Assembly: GCA_018675825.1 (NCBI GenBank)
Contig: JABGXK010000159.1
Coordinates: forward strand, 1-10,642
Direction of reading: 5' to 3'
Length of the DNA: 10,642 bases
DNA from: Flavobacteriales bacterium
GTDB lineage: Bacteria > Bacteroidota > Bacteroidia > Flavobacteriales > BACL11
Part shown: one piece after another, positions 1 to 8,283 of the stretch
Numbering within the stretch: position 1 is the stretch's first letter
Layout: each line of letters begins with the position of its first letter
The notes under the pieces: model-generated
What the model was told of the DNA's origin: nothing
The model's input: only the letters and a program-made list of their open reading frames with translations
The model's database searches: none
Program-made: the position numbers and the translations under genes

Positions 1-2217
1 TTTAATGATCCAGGTACAAATACTCTCTACACAGAGGTTATGAGAAAATTTAAAGAAAGAAATATTGGCAACTTTAATTCATCATTTAAAATTACAGATG
101 AAATGTCAGAAAAAATATTTGTGATTCCATCTAAAAGAATAAGATACCTCTCTGAAATTGCTGAAAATAATAGAGCTTATGATAAGTGGGTATTGGAACA
201 AAAAAATATAGCTCAAAATCTTTACTCTATTAATAATTCTCTCGACTTATTACACAATGCATCAAGTGAAATTAAAAATGAGTTAAAAAGTCTTTATGAT
301 CAACTATTAACTAATCTAGATCCTAAAAACAAACTACTAATTGATGGTTGGTCAGAGCTTAAAGCAAAATACAATCAAGAGTTTTTTAAGTATACTGTTA
401 GATCAAAAGAATTATTCATAGCAACACATACTAAATCTTTATCTAGTACTGATATTCCTAAAATAAGTCTCCCAAAATATGAAGCATGGGGAGATTTACT
501 TAATTGGCAATTACAAGAAAATGTTCCAGGGGAATTCCCTTTTGCAGCAGGACTATTCCCCTTTAAAAGAGAAGGTGAAGATCCAACTAGAATGTTTGCT
601 GGAGAAGGGGGACCAGAAAGAACAAATACAAGATTTCACTATGTAAGTTTAGATATGGATGCTAAAAGACTATCCACTGCCTTTGATTCAGTTACTCTTT
701 ATGGTAATGATCCTGGAGATAGACTAGATATTTACGGTAAAATTGGTAATGCAGGAGTATCTATTTGTTGTCTTGATGATATGAAAAAATTATATTCTGG
801 ATTTGAACTTACAAATCCATTAACATCAGTTAGTATGACAATAAATGGGCCTGCTCCAATGCTATTGGCGTATTTTATGAATACTGCAATTGATCAAGAA
901 TGTGAAAAATATATAGTTTCTAATAATCTACAAGAAAAAGTAGAGAAAAAAATAGATAAAATTTATAAGGAAAAAGGTATTAATAGACCAAAATACCAAG
1001 GCAAAATCCCTAAAGGAAATAACGGCTTAGGGTTACTACTACTAGGTATAACTGGTGATAGACTACTTCCAAAAGAAGTATATGATAAAATAGCAAAAAC
1101 TACTTTAAATCAAGTTAGAGGAACTGTACAAGCAGATATTCTAAAAGAAGATCAAGCTCAAAATACATGTATTTTTAGCACAGAATTTGCATTAAGAATG
1201 ATGGGAGATGTTCAAGAGTTTTTTATCAATAAAGAAATAAGAAACTTCTATTCAGTTTCTATTTCAGGATATCACATTGCTGAAGCAGGTGCAAATCCAA
1301 TATCACAGCTAGCATTTACACTTTCTAACGGATTTACATATGTGGAATATTATTTAAGTAGAGGAATGGATATTAATGAATTTGGACCTAACCTTTCATT
1401 TTTCTTTAGTAATGGAATTGATCCAGAATATTCTGTAATAGGTAGAGTTGCAAGAAAAGTTTGGGCAAAAGCAATGAAGTATAAATATGGTGCTAATAAA
1501 AGAGCACAAATGCTCAAATATCATATACAAACTTCAGGAAGATCTCTACATGCTCAAGAAATTGATTTTAATGATATTACAACAACCCTACAAGCTCTTT
1601 ATGCTATATATGACAATTGTAACTCTTTACATACAAATGCATATGATGAAGCAATTACTACACCAACTGAAGAGTCAGTAAGAAGAGCGATGGCAATTCA
1701 GTTAATTATTAATAAAGAACTTGGACTCACTAAAAACGAAAATCCTCTTCAAGGCTCATTTATCATTGAAGAGCTAACTGATCTAGTAGAGGAAGCAGTA
1801 TTAACTGAATTTGATAGAATAACAGAAAGAGGTGGAGTCTTAGGGGCTATGGAGACTATGTACCAAAGAAGTAAGATACAAGAAGAATCTTTACAATATG
1901 AGACCCTAAAACATACTGGAGAGTTTCCAATAATTGGGGTCAATACATTTATAAATAAAAAAGGATCTCCAACAATTATTCCTAAAGAAGTTATTAGGGC
2001 AACTGAAAAAGAAAAAAAGTACCAAATAAGTATGCTTAAAGAATTACACATAGGAAACTCTGAAGATTCAACTAAGAAGTTAGATAAAGTGCAAAAAGCC
2101 GCTATAATGAATAAAAATATTTTTGAAGAATTAATGGACACAACTAAAACATGCTCTCTAGGAGAAATAACATCTAGTTTATTTGAAGTTGGTGGACAGT
2201 ATAGAAGAAATATGTAA
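1..2217 (+). CDS. icmF: IcmF-type fused isobutyryl-CoA mutase, C-terminal part (5' end outside window)
   Basis: The reading frame is open from base 1, so the ATG at 40 is internal and about 738 codons of a protein usually near 1,100 residues are present. IcmF joins a B12-binding domain, a MeaB-like GTPase chaperone and the mutase barrel; only the end of the GTPase/linker part and the whole mutase part are seen here. The family uses adenosylcobalamin to interconvert isobutyryl-CoA and n-butyryl-CoA in the cytoplasm. Seen directly: the motif FPFKREGEDPTRMFAGEGG, followed by AFDSVTLYGNDPGDR, GKIGNAGVSICCLDD and TSVSMTINGPAPM, which match IcmF rather than plain methylmalonyl-CoA mutase. The Phe of RMFAG (595-597) and the Gln of AQNTC (1159-1161) replace the Tyr and Arg that hold the methylmalonyl carboxylate, so isobutyryl-CoA is the likely substrate. 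The M14 peptidase gene starts 5 bases after the stop. The family call is very secure; the substrate is inferred. Confidence 0.95.
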   Translation, partial: FNDPGTNTLYTEVMRKFKERNIGNFNSSFKITDEMSEKIFVIPSKRIRYLSEIAENNRAYDKWVLEQKNIAQNLYSINNSLDLLHNASSEIKNELKSLYDQLLTNLDPKNKLLIDGWSELKAKYNQEFFKYTVRSKELFIATHTKSLSSTDIPKISLPKYEAWGDLLNWQLQENVPGEFPFAAGLFPFKREGEDPTRMFAGEGGPERTNTRFHYVSLDMDAKRLSTAFDSVTLYGNDPGDRLDIYGKIGNAGVSICCLDDMKKLYSGFELTNPLTSVSMTINGPAPMLLAYFMNTAIDQECEKYIVSNNLQEKVEKKIDKIYKEKGINRPKYQGKIPKGNNGLGLLLLGITGDRLLPKEVYDKIAKTTLNQVRGTVQADILKEDQAQNTCIFSTEFALRMMGDVQEFFINKEIRNFYSVSISGYHIAEAGANPISQLAFTLSNGFTYVEYYLSRGMDINEFGPNLSFFFSNGIDPEYSVIGRVARKVWAKAMKYKYGANKRAQMLKYHIQTSGRSLHAQEIDFNDITTTLQALYAIYDNCNSLHTNAYDEAITTPTEESVRRAMAIQLIINKELGLTKNENPLQGSFIIEELTDLVEEAVLTEFDRITERGGVLGAMETMYQRSKIQEESLQYETLKHTGEFPIIGVNTFINKKGSPTIIPKEVIRATEKEKKYQISMLKELHIGNSEDSTKKLDKVQKAAIMNKNIFEELMDTTKTCSLGEITSSLFEVGGQYRRNM

Positions 2218-2222
2218 CAAAA

Positions 2223-3767
<1,545 letters not shown>

Positions 3768-3777
3768 AAATGAAAAA

Positions 3778-4422
3778 ATGAAAAAAATTATAATATTTAT
3801 ACTTTGCTTACCATTTTTGGTGATAGCACAAGATTCACAAAAAAGAAAGGATAAATTAAAACAACAAGGATCAAGTTTTGAAACAATACAAATTGGTAGT
3901 AATATGCCAAAGATTCGAAATCAACTTAAATCAGTAGATGGAAGTATGATATCAATTATGCCGGTAAAAGAAAAAAATGGGCTATTAGTGATTTTTACAT
4001 CTAATACTTGTCCATTTGTTGTGATGTGGGAAGATAGATACAAACTAATCGAGAAATTAGCTAAGAAAAATAATTTAGATTTATTCTATGTTAATTCAAA
4101 TTATAAAAAAAGAAATGGTGATGATTCATTTGAGGAAATGAAAAAGCATGCAAAAAAAATGAATTATCGATACCCATACGTTTTAGATGAGAAAAGCAAA
4201 TTAGCTAATAAATTTGGAGCTAAAACAACACCTCACATCTTTCTATTCAGTAATAAAAATCAATTAGTCTATAAAGGGTCAATTGATGATAATTATAAAG
4301 ATATAAACGCGGTAAAAGAATTCTATCTAAAAAATGCAATAACTCAGTTAGTGTCTAACAAAGAGGTAGAACCAAGTGAAACTAAAGCAGTAGGTTGCAG
4401 TATAAAAAGATATGTACCCTAA
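3778..4422 (+). CDS. Exported thioredoxin-fold (redoxin-like) protein with a single active-site Cys
   Basis: A 214-residue protein with a clear Sec signal peptide (about 1-17, ending VIAQ), so it acts outside the cytoplasm. The rest is one thioredoxin fold: a strand GLLVIFTSN (68-76), Cys78-Pro79-Phe80 at the start of the first helix, a strand DLFYVNSNY (101-109), the cis-Pro motif TTPHIFLF (150-157, Pro152) and GSIDD (168-172). From memory, homologues of this thioredoxin subgroup carry C-N-H/T-C-P-F/Y; here the first Cys is Ser75, leaving SNTCPF. A second Cys, Cys207 in GCSIKR near the C terminus, also looks conserved in the family. The start is the ATG 10 bases after the peptidase stop; an ATG at 3770 is in another frame and stops after three codons. 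Likely the last gene of the icmF transcript. The fold is secure, but redox function is uncertain because of the missing Cys. Confidence 0.88.
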   Translation: MKKIIIFILCLPFLVIAQDSQKRKDKLKQQGSSFETIQIGSNMPKIRNQLKSVDGSMISIMPVKEKNGLLVIFTSNTCPFVVMWEDRYKLIEKLAKKNNLDLFYVNSNYKKRNGDDSFEEMKKHAKKMNYRYPYVLDEKSKLANKFGAKTTPHIFLFSNKNQLVYKGSIDDNYKDINAVKEFYLKNAITQLVSNKEVEPSETKAVGCSIKRYVP

Positions 4423-4539
4423 TAAATTTATGATGTTGATATATTAACAGATTACAGGTATGAGAAGACTGATATATTCAACAAGTATTAATAGAAGATA
4501 ATATTCTTCAGATAGCTCTAGAAAAAAAATAAGCTGATA
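4423..4539. other. Short convergent intergenic gap, no clear terminator
   Basis: This 117-base stretch separates the convergent ends of the thioredoxin-like and YceI genes, so transcripts from both sides should end here. I see no strong GC-rich hairpin with a T tract. The best candidate is a weak 5-bp stem, GAAGA (4494-4498) with TCTTC (4505-4509), and an A8 run at 4522-4529 that would read as a T tract on the minus strand, but upstream of the stem in that direction. TGATATATT occurs twice (4437-4445 and 4470-4478). No open reading frame of useful length is present. Confidence 0.5.
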
Positions 4540-5133
4540 CTATTTCTCGGAAACTAAAAAAATATCAAACTCTATATCATCATATATAATTTTATCTCCA
4601 AGATCTTTAAAAATATTACCAGACTTATATTCAACGCCCCACTTTGTTCTATCAATAATTATTTTAGCAATAGCAGAAAAAGAATTTCCATTAACATTGA
4701 TATCTGCAGTAAAAGAAACAGGATTTGTTATGCCCTTAATAGTCATATTAGCTATTATCTGATATTGATTGTTTTTTACTACCTGAATGCTAATGATTGA
4801 TAATGAAGCTTCATCAAAACTTTCAACATCAAAAAAGTCTTCAGCCTTTAAATGATCTACAAGATATTGATTTTTTTTCTCAGATTCAATATCAGAACAA
4901 GTAATAGAATTCATATCTAAAATAAAATTACCACCTACAACCTTGCCGTGATCAAAAGTTAGATGTCCAGATTTTAAATTAATATTTCCAGTATGTGATC
5001 CTGTTGGCTTACTTCCAGTCCAAATTACAGTTGAACTCTTTTTATTTACTTTAACATTATTAGTATGAAAAGTGAAAGAAAACTGAATTAAAAATAAAAG
5101 TGAAAGTAATTTAGTAATGAGATTTTTTTGCAT
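4540..5133 (-). CDS. Exported YceI-family (lipocalin-like) protein
   Basis: A 197-residue protein with a Sec signal peptide (MQKNLITKLLSLLFLIQFSF) followed by one YceI domain filling the rest. YceI proteins form an eight-stranded lipocalin-like barrel in the periplasm, and solved members hold a polyisoprenoid; their physiological role is still unclear. Family features seen are VIWTGSKPTGSHTG near the N terminus, GGNFILDMNSITCSD, LVDHLKAEDFFDVESFDEA, MTIKGITNPVSF, and TKWGVEYKSGN close to the C terminus. The frame stays open for 70 more codons upstream, to 5343, but that extension runs antisense through the GNAT gene and would bury the signal peptide, so the ATG at 5131-5133 is chosen. A promoter-like TAAATTTG octamer sits 17 bases before this ATG. 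The gene is divergent from the GNAT gene and convergent with the thioredoxin-like gene, so it is probably transcribed alone. Confidence 0.92.
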   Translation of the reverse strand: MQKNLITKLLSLLFLIQFSFTFHTNNVKVNKKSSTVIWTGSKPTGSHTGNINLKSGHLTFDHGKVVGGNFILDMNSITCSDIESEKKNQYLVDHLKAEDFFDVESFDEASLSIISIQVVKNNQYQIIANMTIKGITNPVSFTADINVNGNSFSAIAKIIIDRTKWGVEYKSGNIFKDLGDKIIYDDIEFDIFLVSEK

Positions 5134-5140
5134 AAGAATA

Positions 5141-5148
5141 TATTTTTG
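5141..5148 (+). promoter_or_regulatory. Candidate Bacteroidetes -7 element for the GNAT gene
   Basis: TATTTTTG matches TAnnTTTG and lies 37 bases before the GTG start of the acetyltransferase gene. No TTTG is found at the usual -33 distance; the nearest, at 5127-5130, is too close. In such AT-rich DNA the match could be chance. Confidence 0.35.
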
Positions 5149-5150
5149 AG

Positions 5151-5158
5151 CAAATTTA
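5151..5158 (-). promoter_or_regulatory. Candidate Bacteroidetes -7 element for the YceI-family gene
   Basis: Read on the minus strand this is TAAATTTG, a full match to TAnnTTTG, ending 17 bases before the chosen YceI ATG. That would give a leader of roughly a dozen bases. There is no good -33 TTTG, only TTTA at about the right distance. Its position supports the short start over the 70-codon extension. Confidence 0.45.
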
Positions 5159-5185
5159 GATAATTTTACGTTAATATAAATTATA

Positions 5186-5608
5186 GTGATAGAAATAAAA
5201 AAAATATTATTTGAAGACAGTGAGAATATGAAAAAATGTTTTTCAATTAGAAAAGAAGTATTTATAGAAGAACAAAGGTGTGACCCTAATGATGAATATG
5301 AGAATGAAGAAGAATCAATACATTTTCTACTCACAAAAGACAAAATTCCTTGCGCAACAGCAAGATACAGAGAAACAGATAAAGGAATTAAGATGGAGCG
5401 ATTTGCTGTGTTAGAGTCTCAAAGAGGAAAAGGATATGGTTTAGAGATACTAAAAGCCATAATAGATGATGTTTCAGCTATAAAATGCGTAAAATATCTT
5501 CATGCCCAAGTACAAGTTGTAAAGTTTTACGAAAAAGTCGGCTTTAAAAAAATAGGAGGAGCATTTGATGAAGTAGGAATAATGCATTATAAAATGGTGT
5601 TAAATTAA
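5186..5608 (+). CDS. GNAT-family N-acetyltransferase (YjcF/ElaA-like)
   Basis: A 140-residue single-domain cytoplasmic acetyltransferase, the normal length for a small GNAT, transferring acetyl from acetyl-CoA to an amine; the acceptor cannot be told from sequence. The N-terminal region IRKEVFIEEQRC (21-32) with acidic residues and then SIHFLL resembles the YjcF/ElaA group. The acetyl-CoA pyrophosphate loop is visible as RGKGYG (80-85, the R-x-x-G-x-G pattern) after the strand MERFAVL (70-76). The C-terminal part HAQVQVVKFYEKVGFKKIG (106-124) is the usual last alpha-beta unit. The start is taken as GTG 5186 because it supplies the first strand (IEIKKILF); the next candidate, ATG 5228, would remove that strand. 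It is divergent from the YceI gene, and 51 bases separate it from the DUF4920 start, which seems to have its own promoter. Confidence 0.9.
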   Translation: MIEIKKILFEDSENMKKCFSIRKEVFIEEQRCDPNDEYENEEESIHFLLTKDKIPCATARYRETDKGIKMERFAVLESQRGKGYGLEILKAIIDDVSAIKCVKYLHAQVQVVKFYEKVGFKKIGGAFDEVGIMHYKMVLN

Positions 5609-5624
5609 AAAGTAAAATTTAAGA

Positions 5625-5632
5625 TACATTTG
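5625..5632 (+). promoter_or_regulatory. Candidate Bacteroidetes -7 element for the DUF4920-cytochrome-mnmD cluster
   Basis: TACATTTG matches TAnnTTTG exactly and ends 27 bases before the ATG at 5660, giving a predicted leader near 20 bases. A recognisable -33 TTTG is lacking. The TTG that could extend the downstream frame (5630) lies inside this octamer, which argues against that longer start. Confidence 0.45.
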
Positions 5633-5659
5633 CATAAAACAATTAATAAAGAAATTACA

Positions 5660-6118
5660 ATGAAACAAATAATATATTTACTAATATCTTTAACTTTTTT
5701 TGCATGTTCAAATAATGAAAAAAAGCAAATGATATTTGGTGATCAAACTATAAATGAAGAAGGTAAAATAAATGGCTTAGAATTATTAGAAACACTTTTA
5801 TTACAAGACTCTGCCCAAGTTAAAGTAGAAGCAGTAATTAATAGTATCTGTCAGAAAAAGGGGTGTTGGATGTATGTTAATTTAGCAGAAGAAGTAGAAA
5901 TGCTTGTAAGATTTAAAGACTATGATTTCTTTGTACCAATGGATGCTTCTGGAAACATGGCAATTATTGAAGGGTTAGCAAAAGTTGATACATTATCAGT
6001 TGAATGGTTGAAACATCTTAAAGAAGATGCAAATGCTACTCAAGAAGAAATTGATGATATAACTGAACCTAAAATAATATACAGTATCGCAGAGGCAACT
6101 GGAGTAATTATTTATTAA
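5660..6118 (+). CDS. DUF4920-family lipoprotein
   Basis: A 152-residue envelope protein of the DUF4920 family, whose function is unknown. The N terminus MKQIIYLLISLTFFACSN is a lipoprotein signal with the lipid-bearing Cys at 16, so it should be anchored in a membrane facing the periplasm. The family core is recognisable: SICQKKGCWMYV (62-73, with Cys64 and Cys69), VRFKDYDFFVPMD (83-95), GLAKVDTLSVEWLKH (105-119) and EPKIIYSI (136-143). The two Cys and the following Trp-Met could bind a metal or form a disulfide, but that is conjecture. A TTG at 5630 would add ten residues in front of the signal peptide and is rejected. The cytochrome gene follows after 9 bases, and mnmD directly after that, so the three are probably cotranscribed. 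Confidence 0.88.
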   Translation: MKQIIYLLISLTFFACSNNEKKQMIFGDQTINEEGKINGLELLETLLLQDSAQVKVEAVINSICQKKGCWMYVNLAEEVEMLVRFKDYDFFVPMDASGNMAIIEGLAKVDTLSVEWLKHLKEDANATQEEIDDITEPKIIYSIAEATGVIIY

Positions 6119-6127
6119 TTAAAAAAA

Positions 6128-6580
6128 TTGTTTAAAACACTATTTTATTTTCTTTTAGCATGTTTATTTTTCAGCTGTTCAACAAAAACTGAAGAATGTA
6201 AAAAAAATCAAATCAATCCAAATGGTGATAGTGAGCTAGCTTTAGTTATGCGTGCTCTATATAATAATACATTAAGTATTAAATCAGAATATATTAAAAA
6301 TATAGACTCAATCTCAAATATTAAACTCAATCTTAATATTATTGAAGATTTTACATTAAACTATGAGGCTTTAAATCATGCAGAACCAACAGATCGCGAT
6401 TTAAGAAACAACGATATCTACAAAGGTTTTGCAGACATATACATAAATTCATCTACAGAATTTCTTACTAATAAGTATTCCAAAGAAAATTATAACTTAA
6501 TGGTTAATAATTGTATTAAATGTCATGAGCAATTTTGTTTAGGAACAATTGATAAGATAAGGAAACTTCATATTAGATAA
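6128..6580 (+). CDS. Small monohaem c-type cytochrome lipoprotein
   Basis: A 150-residue predicted lipoprotein with one covalent haem site. The start must be TTG 6128: it lies 9 bases after the DUF4920 stop and supplies the signal peptide FKTLFYFLLACLFFSC (lipid Cys17), while the first in-frame ATG is codon 41, past the signal. The haem c attachment motif is CIKCH at 129-133, close to the C terminus, followed by EQFC and a basic tail. A mostly helical body with a C-terminal CxxCH resembles class II cytochromes (cytochrome c' or c556 type); Met41 in LVMRAL could then be the sixth haem ligand, but that is inferred. It may carry electrons in the periplasm or sense a small gas; the sequence does not decide. 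mnmD starts on the base after the stop. Cytochrome assignment is good; class and role are uncertain. Confidence 0.82.
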   Translation: MFKTLFYFLLACLFFSCSTKTEECKKNQINPNGDSELALVMRALYNNTLSIKSEYIKNIDSISNIKLNLNIIEDFTLNYEALNHAEPTDRDLRNNDIYKGFADIYINSSTEFLTNKYSKENYNLMVNNCIKCHEQFCLGTIDKIRKLHIR

Positions 6581-7237
6581 ATGAATCTTGAAATCATAAT
6601 TACTGAAGATGGTTCAAGTTCAATTATAAATAAAGACATCAATGAATGTTACCATTCTACAAGCGGAGCTATTAATGAATCAGAACATATATACATAGAA
6701 AATGGCTTACTTGCGTGTGAAAAAAAGGAAATAAATACTCTTGAAATAGGATTTGGTACAGGATTAAATGCATTATTGACTCAAATAATATGTGATAAGA
6801 ATAAAATTAATAACAATTATCATTCTATAGAAAACTTACAAATATCAACTACAAAGTATTTAGCTCTTAATTATTGCAAACAACTTAATATTAAAAATGA
6901 TAATTTCATTAAAATGCATAGTTCATCTTGGGGAGAGAAAATCACTATTTCTAAATACTTTAGTTTACTAAAAATTAATATAGACCTGCAAACATTTCAT
7001 CCAACAATTAAGTATGATCTTATATACTTTGATGCTTTCTCCCCAAAGAAACAACCAGAATTATGGACTTATGATATATTTAAAAAACTTTATAATAATT
7101 TAAATAAAAATGGGGTTCTTGTAACTTATTGTGCAAAAGGAGCTTTTAAAAGAATATTAAAGAAAGTAGGTTTTGAGGTTTTTTCTTTAAAAGGACCTAT
7201 TGGAAAAAGAGAAATAACTCAAGCTATAAAAAGATAG
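6581..7237 (+). CDS. mnmD: MnmD, tRNA wobble-uridine methyltransferase (stand-alone)
   Basis: A 218-residue cytoplasmic SAM-dependent methyltransferase of the DUF752/MnmC2 type. It carries out the last step of mnm5(s2)U34 formation in tRNA, converting the aminomethyl group to methylaminomethyl. The family N terminus GSSSI (11-15), YHSTSGAINESEHIYIENGL (24-43), the SAM-binding loop LEIGFGTGLNALL (54-66) and the DAFSPKKQPELW motif (151-162) are all present; AKGAFKRILKKVGFEV (185-200) is the usual C-terminal element. In gammaproteobacteria this domain is fused to an oxidase as MnmC; here the oxidase half is absent, as in other stand-alone MnmD enzymes. The ATG directly follows the TAA of the cytochrome gene, suggesting translational coupling. 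The last 14 bases overlap the 3' end of the opposing membrane-protein gene. Confidence 0.93.
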   Translation: MNLEIIITEDGSSSIINKDINECYHSTSGAINESEHIYIENGLLACEKKEINTLEIGFGTGLNALLTQIICDKNKINNNYHSIENLQISTTKYLALNYCKQLNIKNDNFIKMHSSSWGEKITISKYFSLLKINIDLQTFHPTIKYDLIYFDAFSPKKQPELWTYDIFKKLYNNLNKNGVLVTYCAKGAFKRILKKVGFEVFSLKGPIGKREITQAIKR

Positions 7238-7478
7238 AATCTAAGATATTCTTCATTCCCTTATAAGCTGAAAAAAAAAGTAGTGGCAAAAAACATGTGG
7301 CAATAATAATCACAGTATAACTACCATGTCTATAATTATTCCAGCCAATAGTGAAAAGCAGAGCATCTGCACCTATAATTATAGCAGTCACTGATAGCCA
7401 TATAGCACCTTTAATAATTTTATCCTTATAAAGATCAGGTTTTTTTTCTGAATCCTTATCTTTTTTAAAATTAGCCAT
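7224..7478 (-). CDS. Small two-helix membrane protein (DUF6095-like)
   Basis: An 84-residue protein with a charged, Lys-rich N terminus (MANFKKDKDSEKK), then two hydrophobic helices at about 23-46 and 53-74, and a short tail, KNILDSIFL. Topology and length fit the flavobacterial DUF6095 family, which from memory is often encoded beside murQ; I cannot confirm the family by alignment. No catalytic motif is visible and no function can be given. Its ATG overlaps the murQ stop in the shared ATGGCTAA (7471-7478), so translation is probably coupled. Its 3' end overlaps mnmD by 14 bases on the opposite strand. Confidence 0.8.
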   Translation of the reverse strand: MANFKKDKDSEKKPDLYKDKIIKGAIWLSVTAIIIGADALLFTIGWNNYRHGSYTVIIIATCFLPLLFFSAYKGMKNILDSIFL

Positions 7479-8277
7479 TAATATATTTTAAAACTTCTCT
7501 AACTGAACCATGTTTATTTAATAATTCTTTTGCTTTATCATAAGAATAGCTTGTCTTTTTCATAACCATTTTAGTTCCTCTATCTATTAGTTTAGTATTT
7601 GATAACTGCATATCAATCATCTTATTACCTAAAACTTTACCGAGCTTAATCATACTAGAAGTTGTAATCATATTTAAGACTAATTTTTGTGCAGTTCCTG
7701 CTTTCATTCTTGTACTTCCAGTAACAAATTCTGGTCCTACTATTACTTCAATAGGATAATCAGCAACTAAGCTTAATGGACTATCTAAATTACAAACTAT
7801 GCAAGCAGTTGTAATGTTATTTTTTTGACATAGTTGTAGTGCACCTATAACATAGGGAGTAGTTCCTGAAGCTGCAATACCAACTACAACATCATTAATA
7901 TTTATATTAAATTCTTTTAAATCATTCCATCCAAGATTTGGATCATCCTCAGCAAATTCTACTGCTTTTCTAATTGCACTATCACCTCCAGCAATTATTC
8001 CAATGACTAACTCATTGGAGACGCCAAAAGTTGGAGGACACTCAGATGCATCAAGTATTCCTAATCTACCAGAAGTGCCTGCTCCAATATAGAATAATCT
8101 TCCACCAATATTAATTTTTTGAACTATTATATCAACTAAAATAGAAATTTCCTTAATACTACCTTTTATAATAGAGGGTACAGTCTTGTCTTCTTTATTT
8201 ATATTATTTAATAACTCTTCTGTACTCATCTTCTCTAAAGAATTATAATGAGAATCAGATTCTGTTATTTTATTCAT
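7471..8277 (-). CDS. murQ: MurQ, N-acetylmuramic acid 6-phosphate etherase
   Basis: A 268-residue cytoplasmic SIS-fold enzyme that cleaves the lactyl ether of MurNAc-6-phosphate to give GlcNAc-6-phosphate and D-lactate in peptidoglycan recycling. Motifs seen are TESDSHYNSLEKMSTEEL near the N terminus, EDKTVP (29-34), the sugar-phosphate loop GAGTSGRLGILDASECPP (65-82), GIIAGGDSAIRKAVEFAED (93-111), GIAASGTTPYVIGAL, and VTGSTRMKAGTAQKLVLNM. Glu79 and Glu110 line up, with the same 31-residue spacing, with the Glu83 and Glu114 that I recall as important in the E. coli enzyme, so it should be active. It is about 30 residues shorter than E. coli MurQ, with the loss in the C-terminal helical part. 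The ATG lies 6 bases after the dehydrogenase stop, and the next gene overlaps its stop. No PTS transporter or MurNAc kinase gene is nearby. Confidence 0.95.
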   Translation of the reverse strand: MNKITESDSHYNSLEKMSTEELLNNINKEDKTVPSIIKGSIKEISILVDIIVQKINIGGRLFYIGAGTSGRLGILDASECPPTFGVSNELVIGIIAGGDSAIRKAVEFAEDDPNLGWNDLKEFNININDVVVGIAASGTTPYVIGALQLCQKNNITTACIVCNLDSPLSLVADYPIEVIVGPEFVTGSTRMKAGTAQKLVLNMITTSSMIKLGKVLGNKMIDMQLSNTKLIDRGTKMVMKKTSYSYDKAKELLNKHGSVREVLKYING

Positions 8278-8283
8278 AAATAG

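Noticed and set aside
40..42. ATG at 40 as the start of a stand-alone mutase subunit
   Set aside because: The frame is open to base 1 and the upstream codons (FNDPGTNTLYTEV) fit IcmF, so the protein extends beyond the window.
1749..2141. Open frame of 130 codons on the minus strand within the mutase gene
   Set aside because: It lies wholly antisense to a highly conserved coding region and shows no recognisable motif.
4437..4478. Direct repeat TGATATATT, 33 bases apart, in the convergent gap
   Set aside because: A nine-base AT-rich repeat is expected by chance in DNA of this composition, and there is no third copy or symmetry.
4494..4509. GAAGA/TCTTC inverted repeat as a terminator
   Set aside because: Only five base pairs, two of them G-C, with no T tract directly after it in either direction; too weak to call.
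5134..5343. A 70-codon upstream extension of the YceI frame on the minus strand
   Set aside because: It runs antisense through the GNAT gene, places the signal peptide internally and crosses a candidate promoter; the ATG at 5133 is far better.
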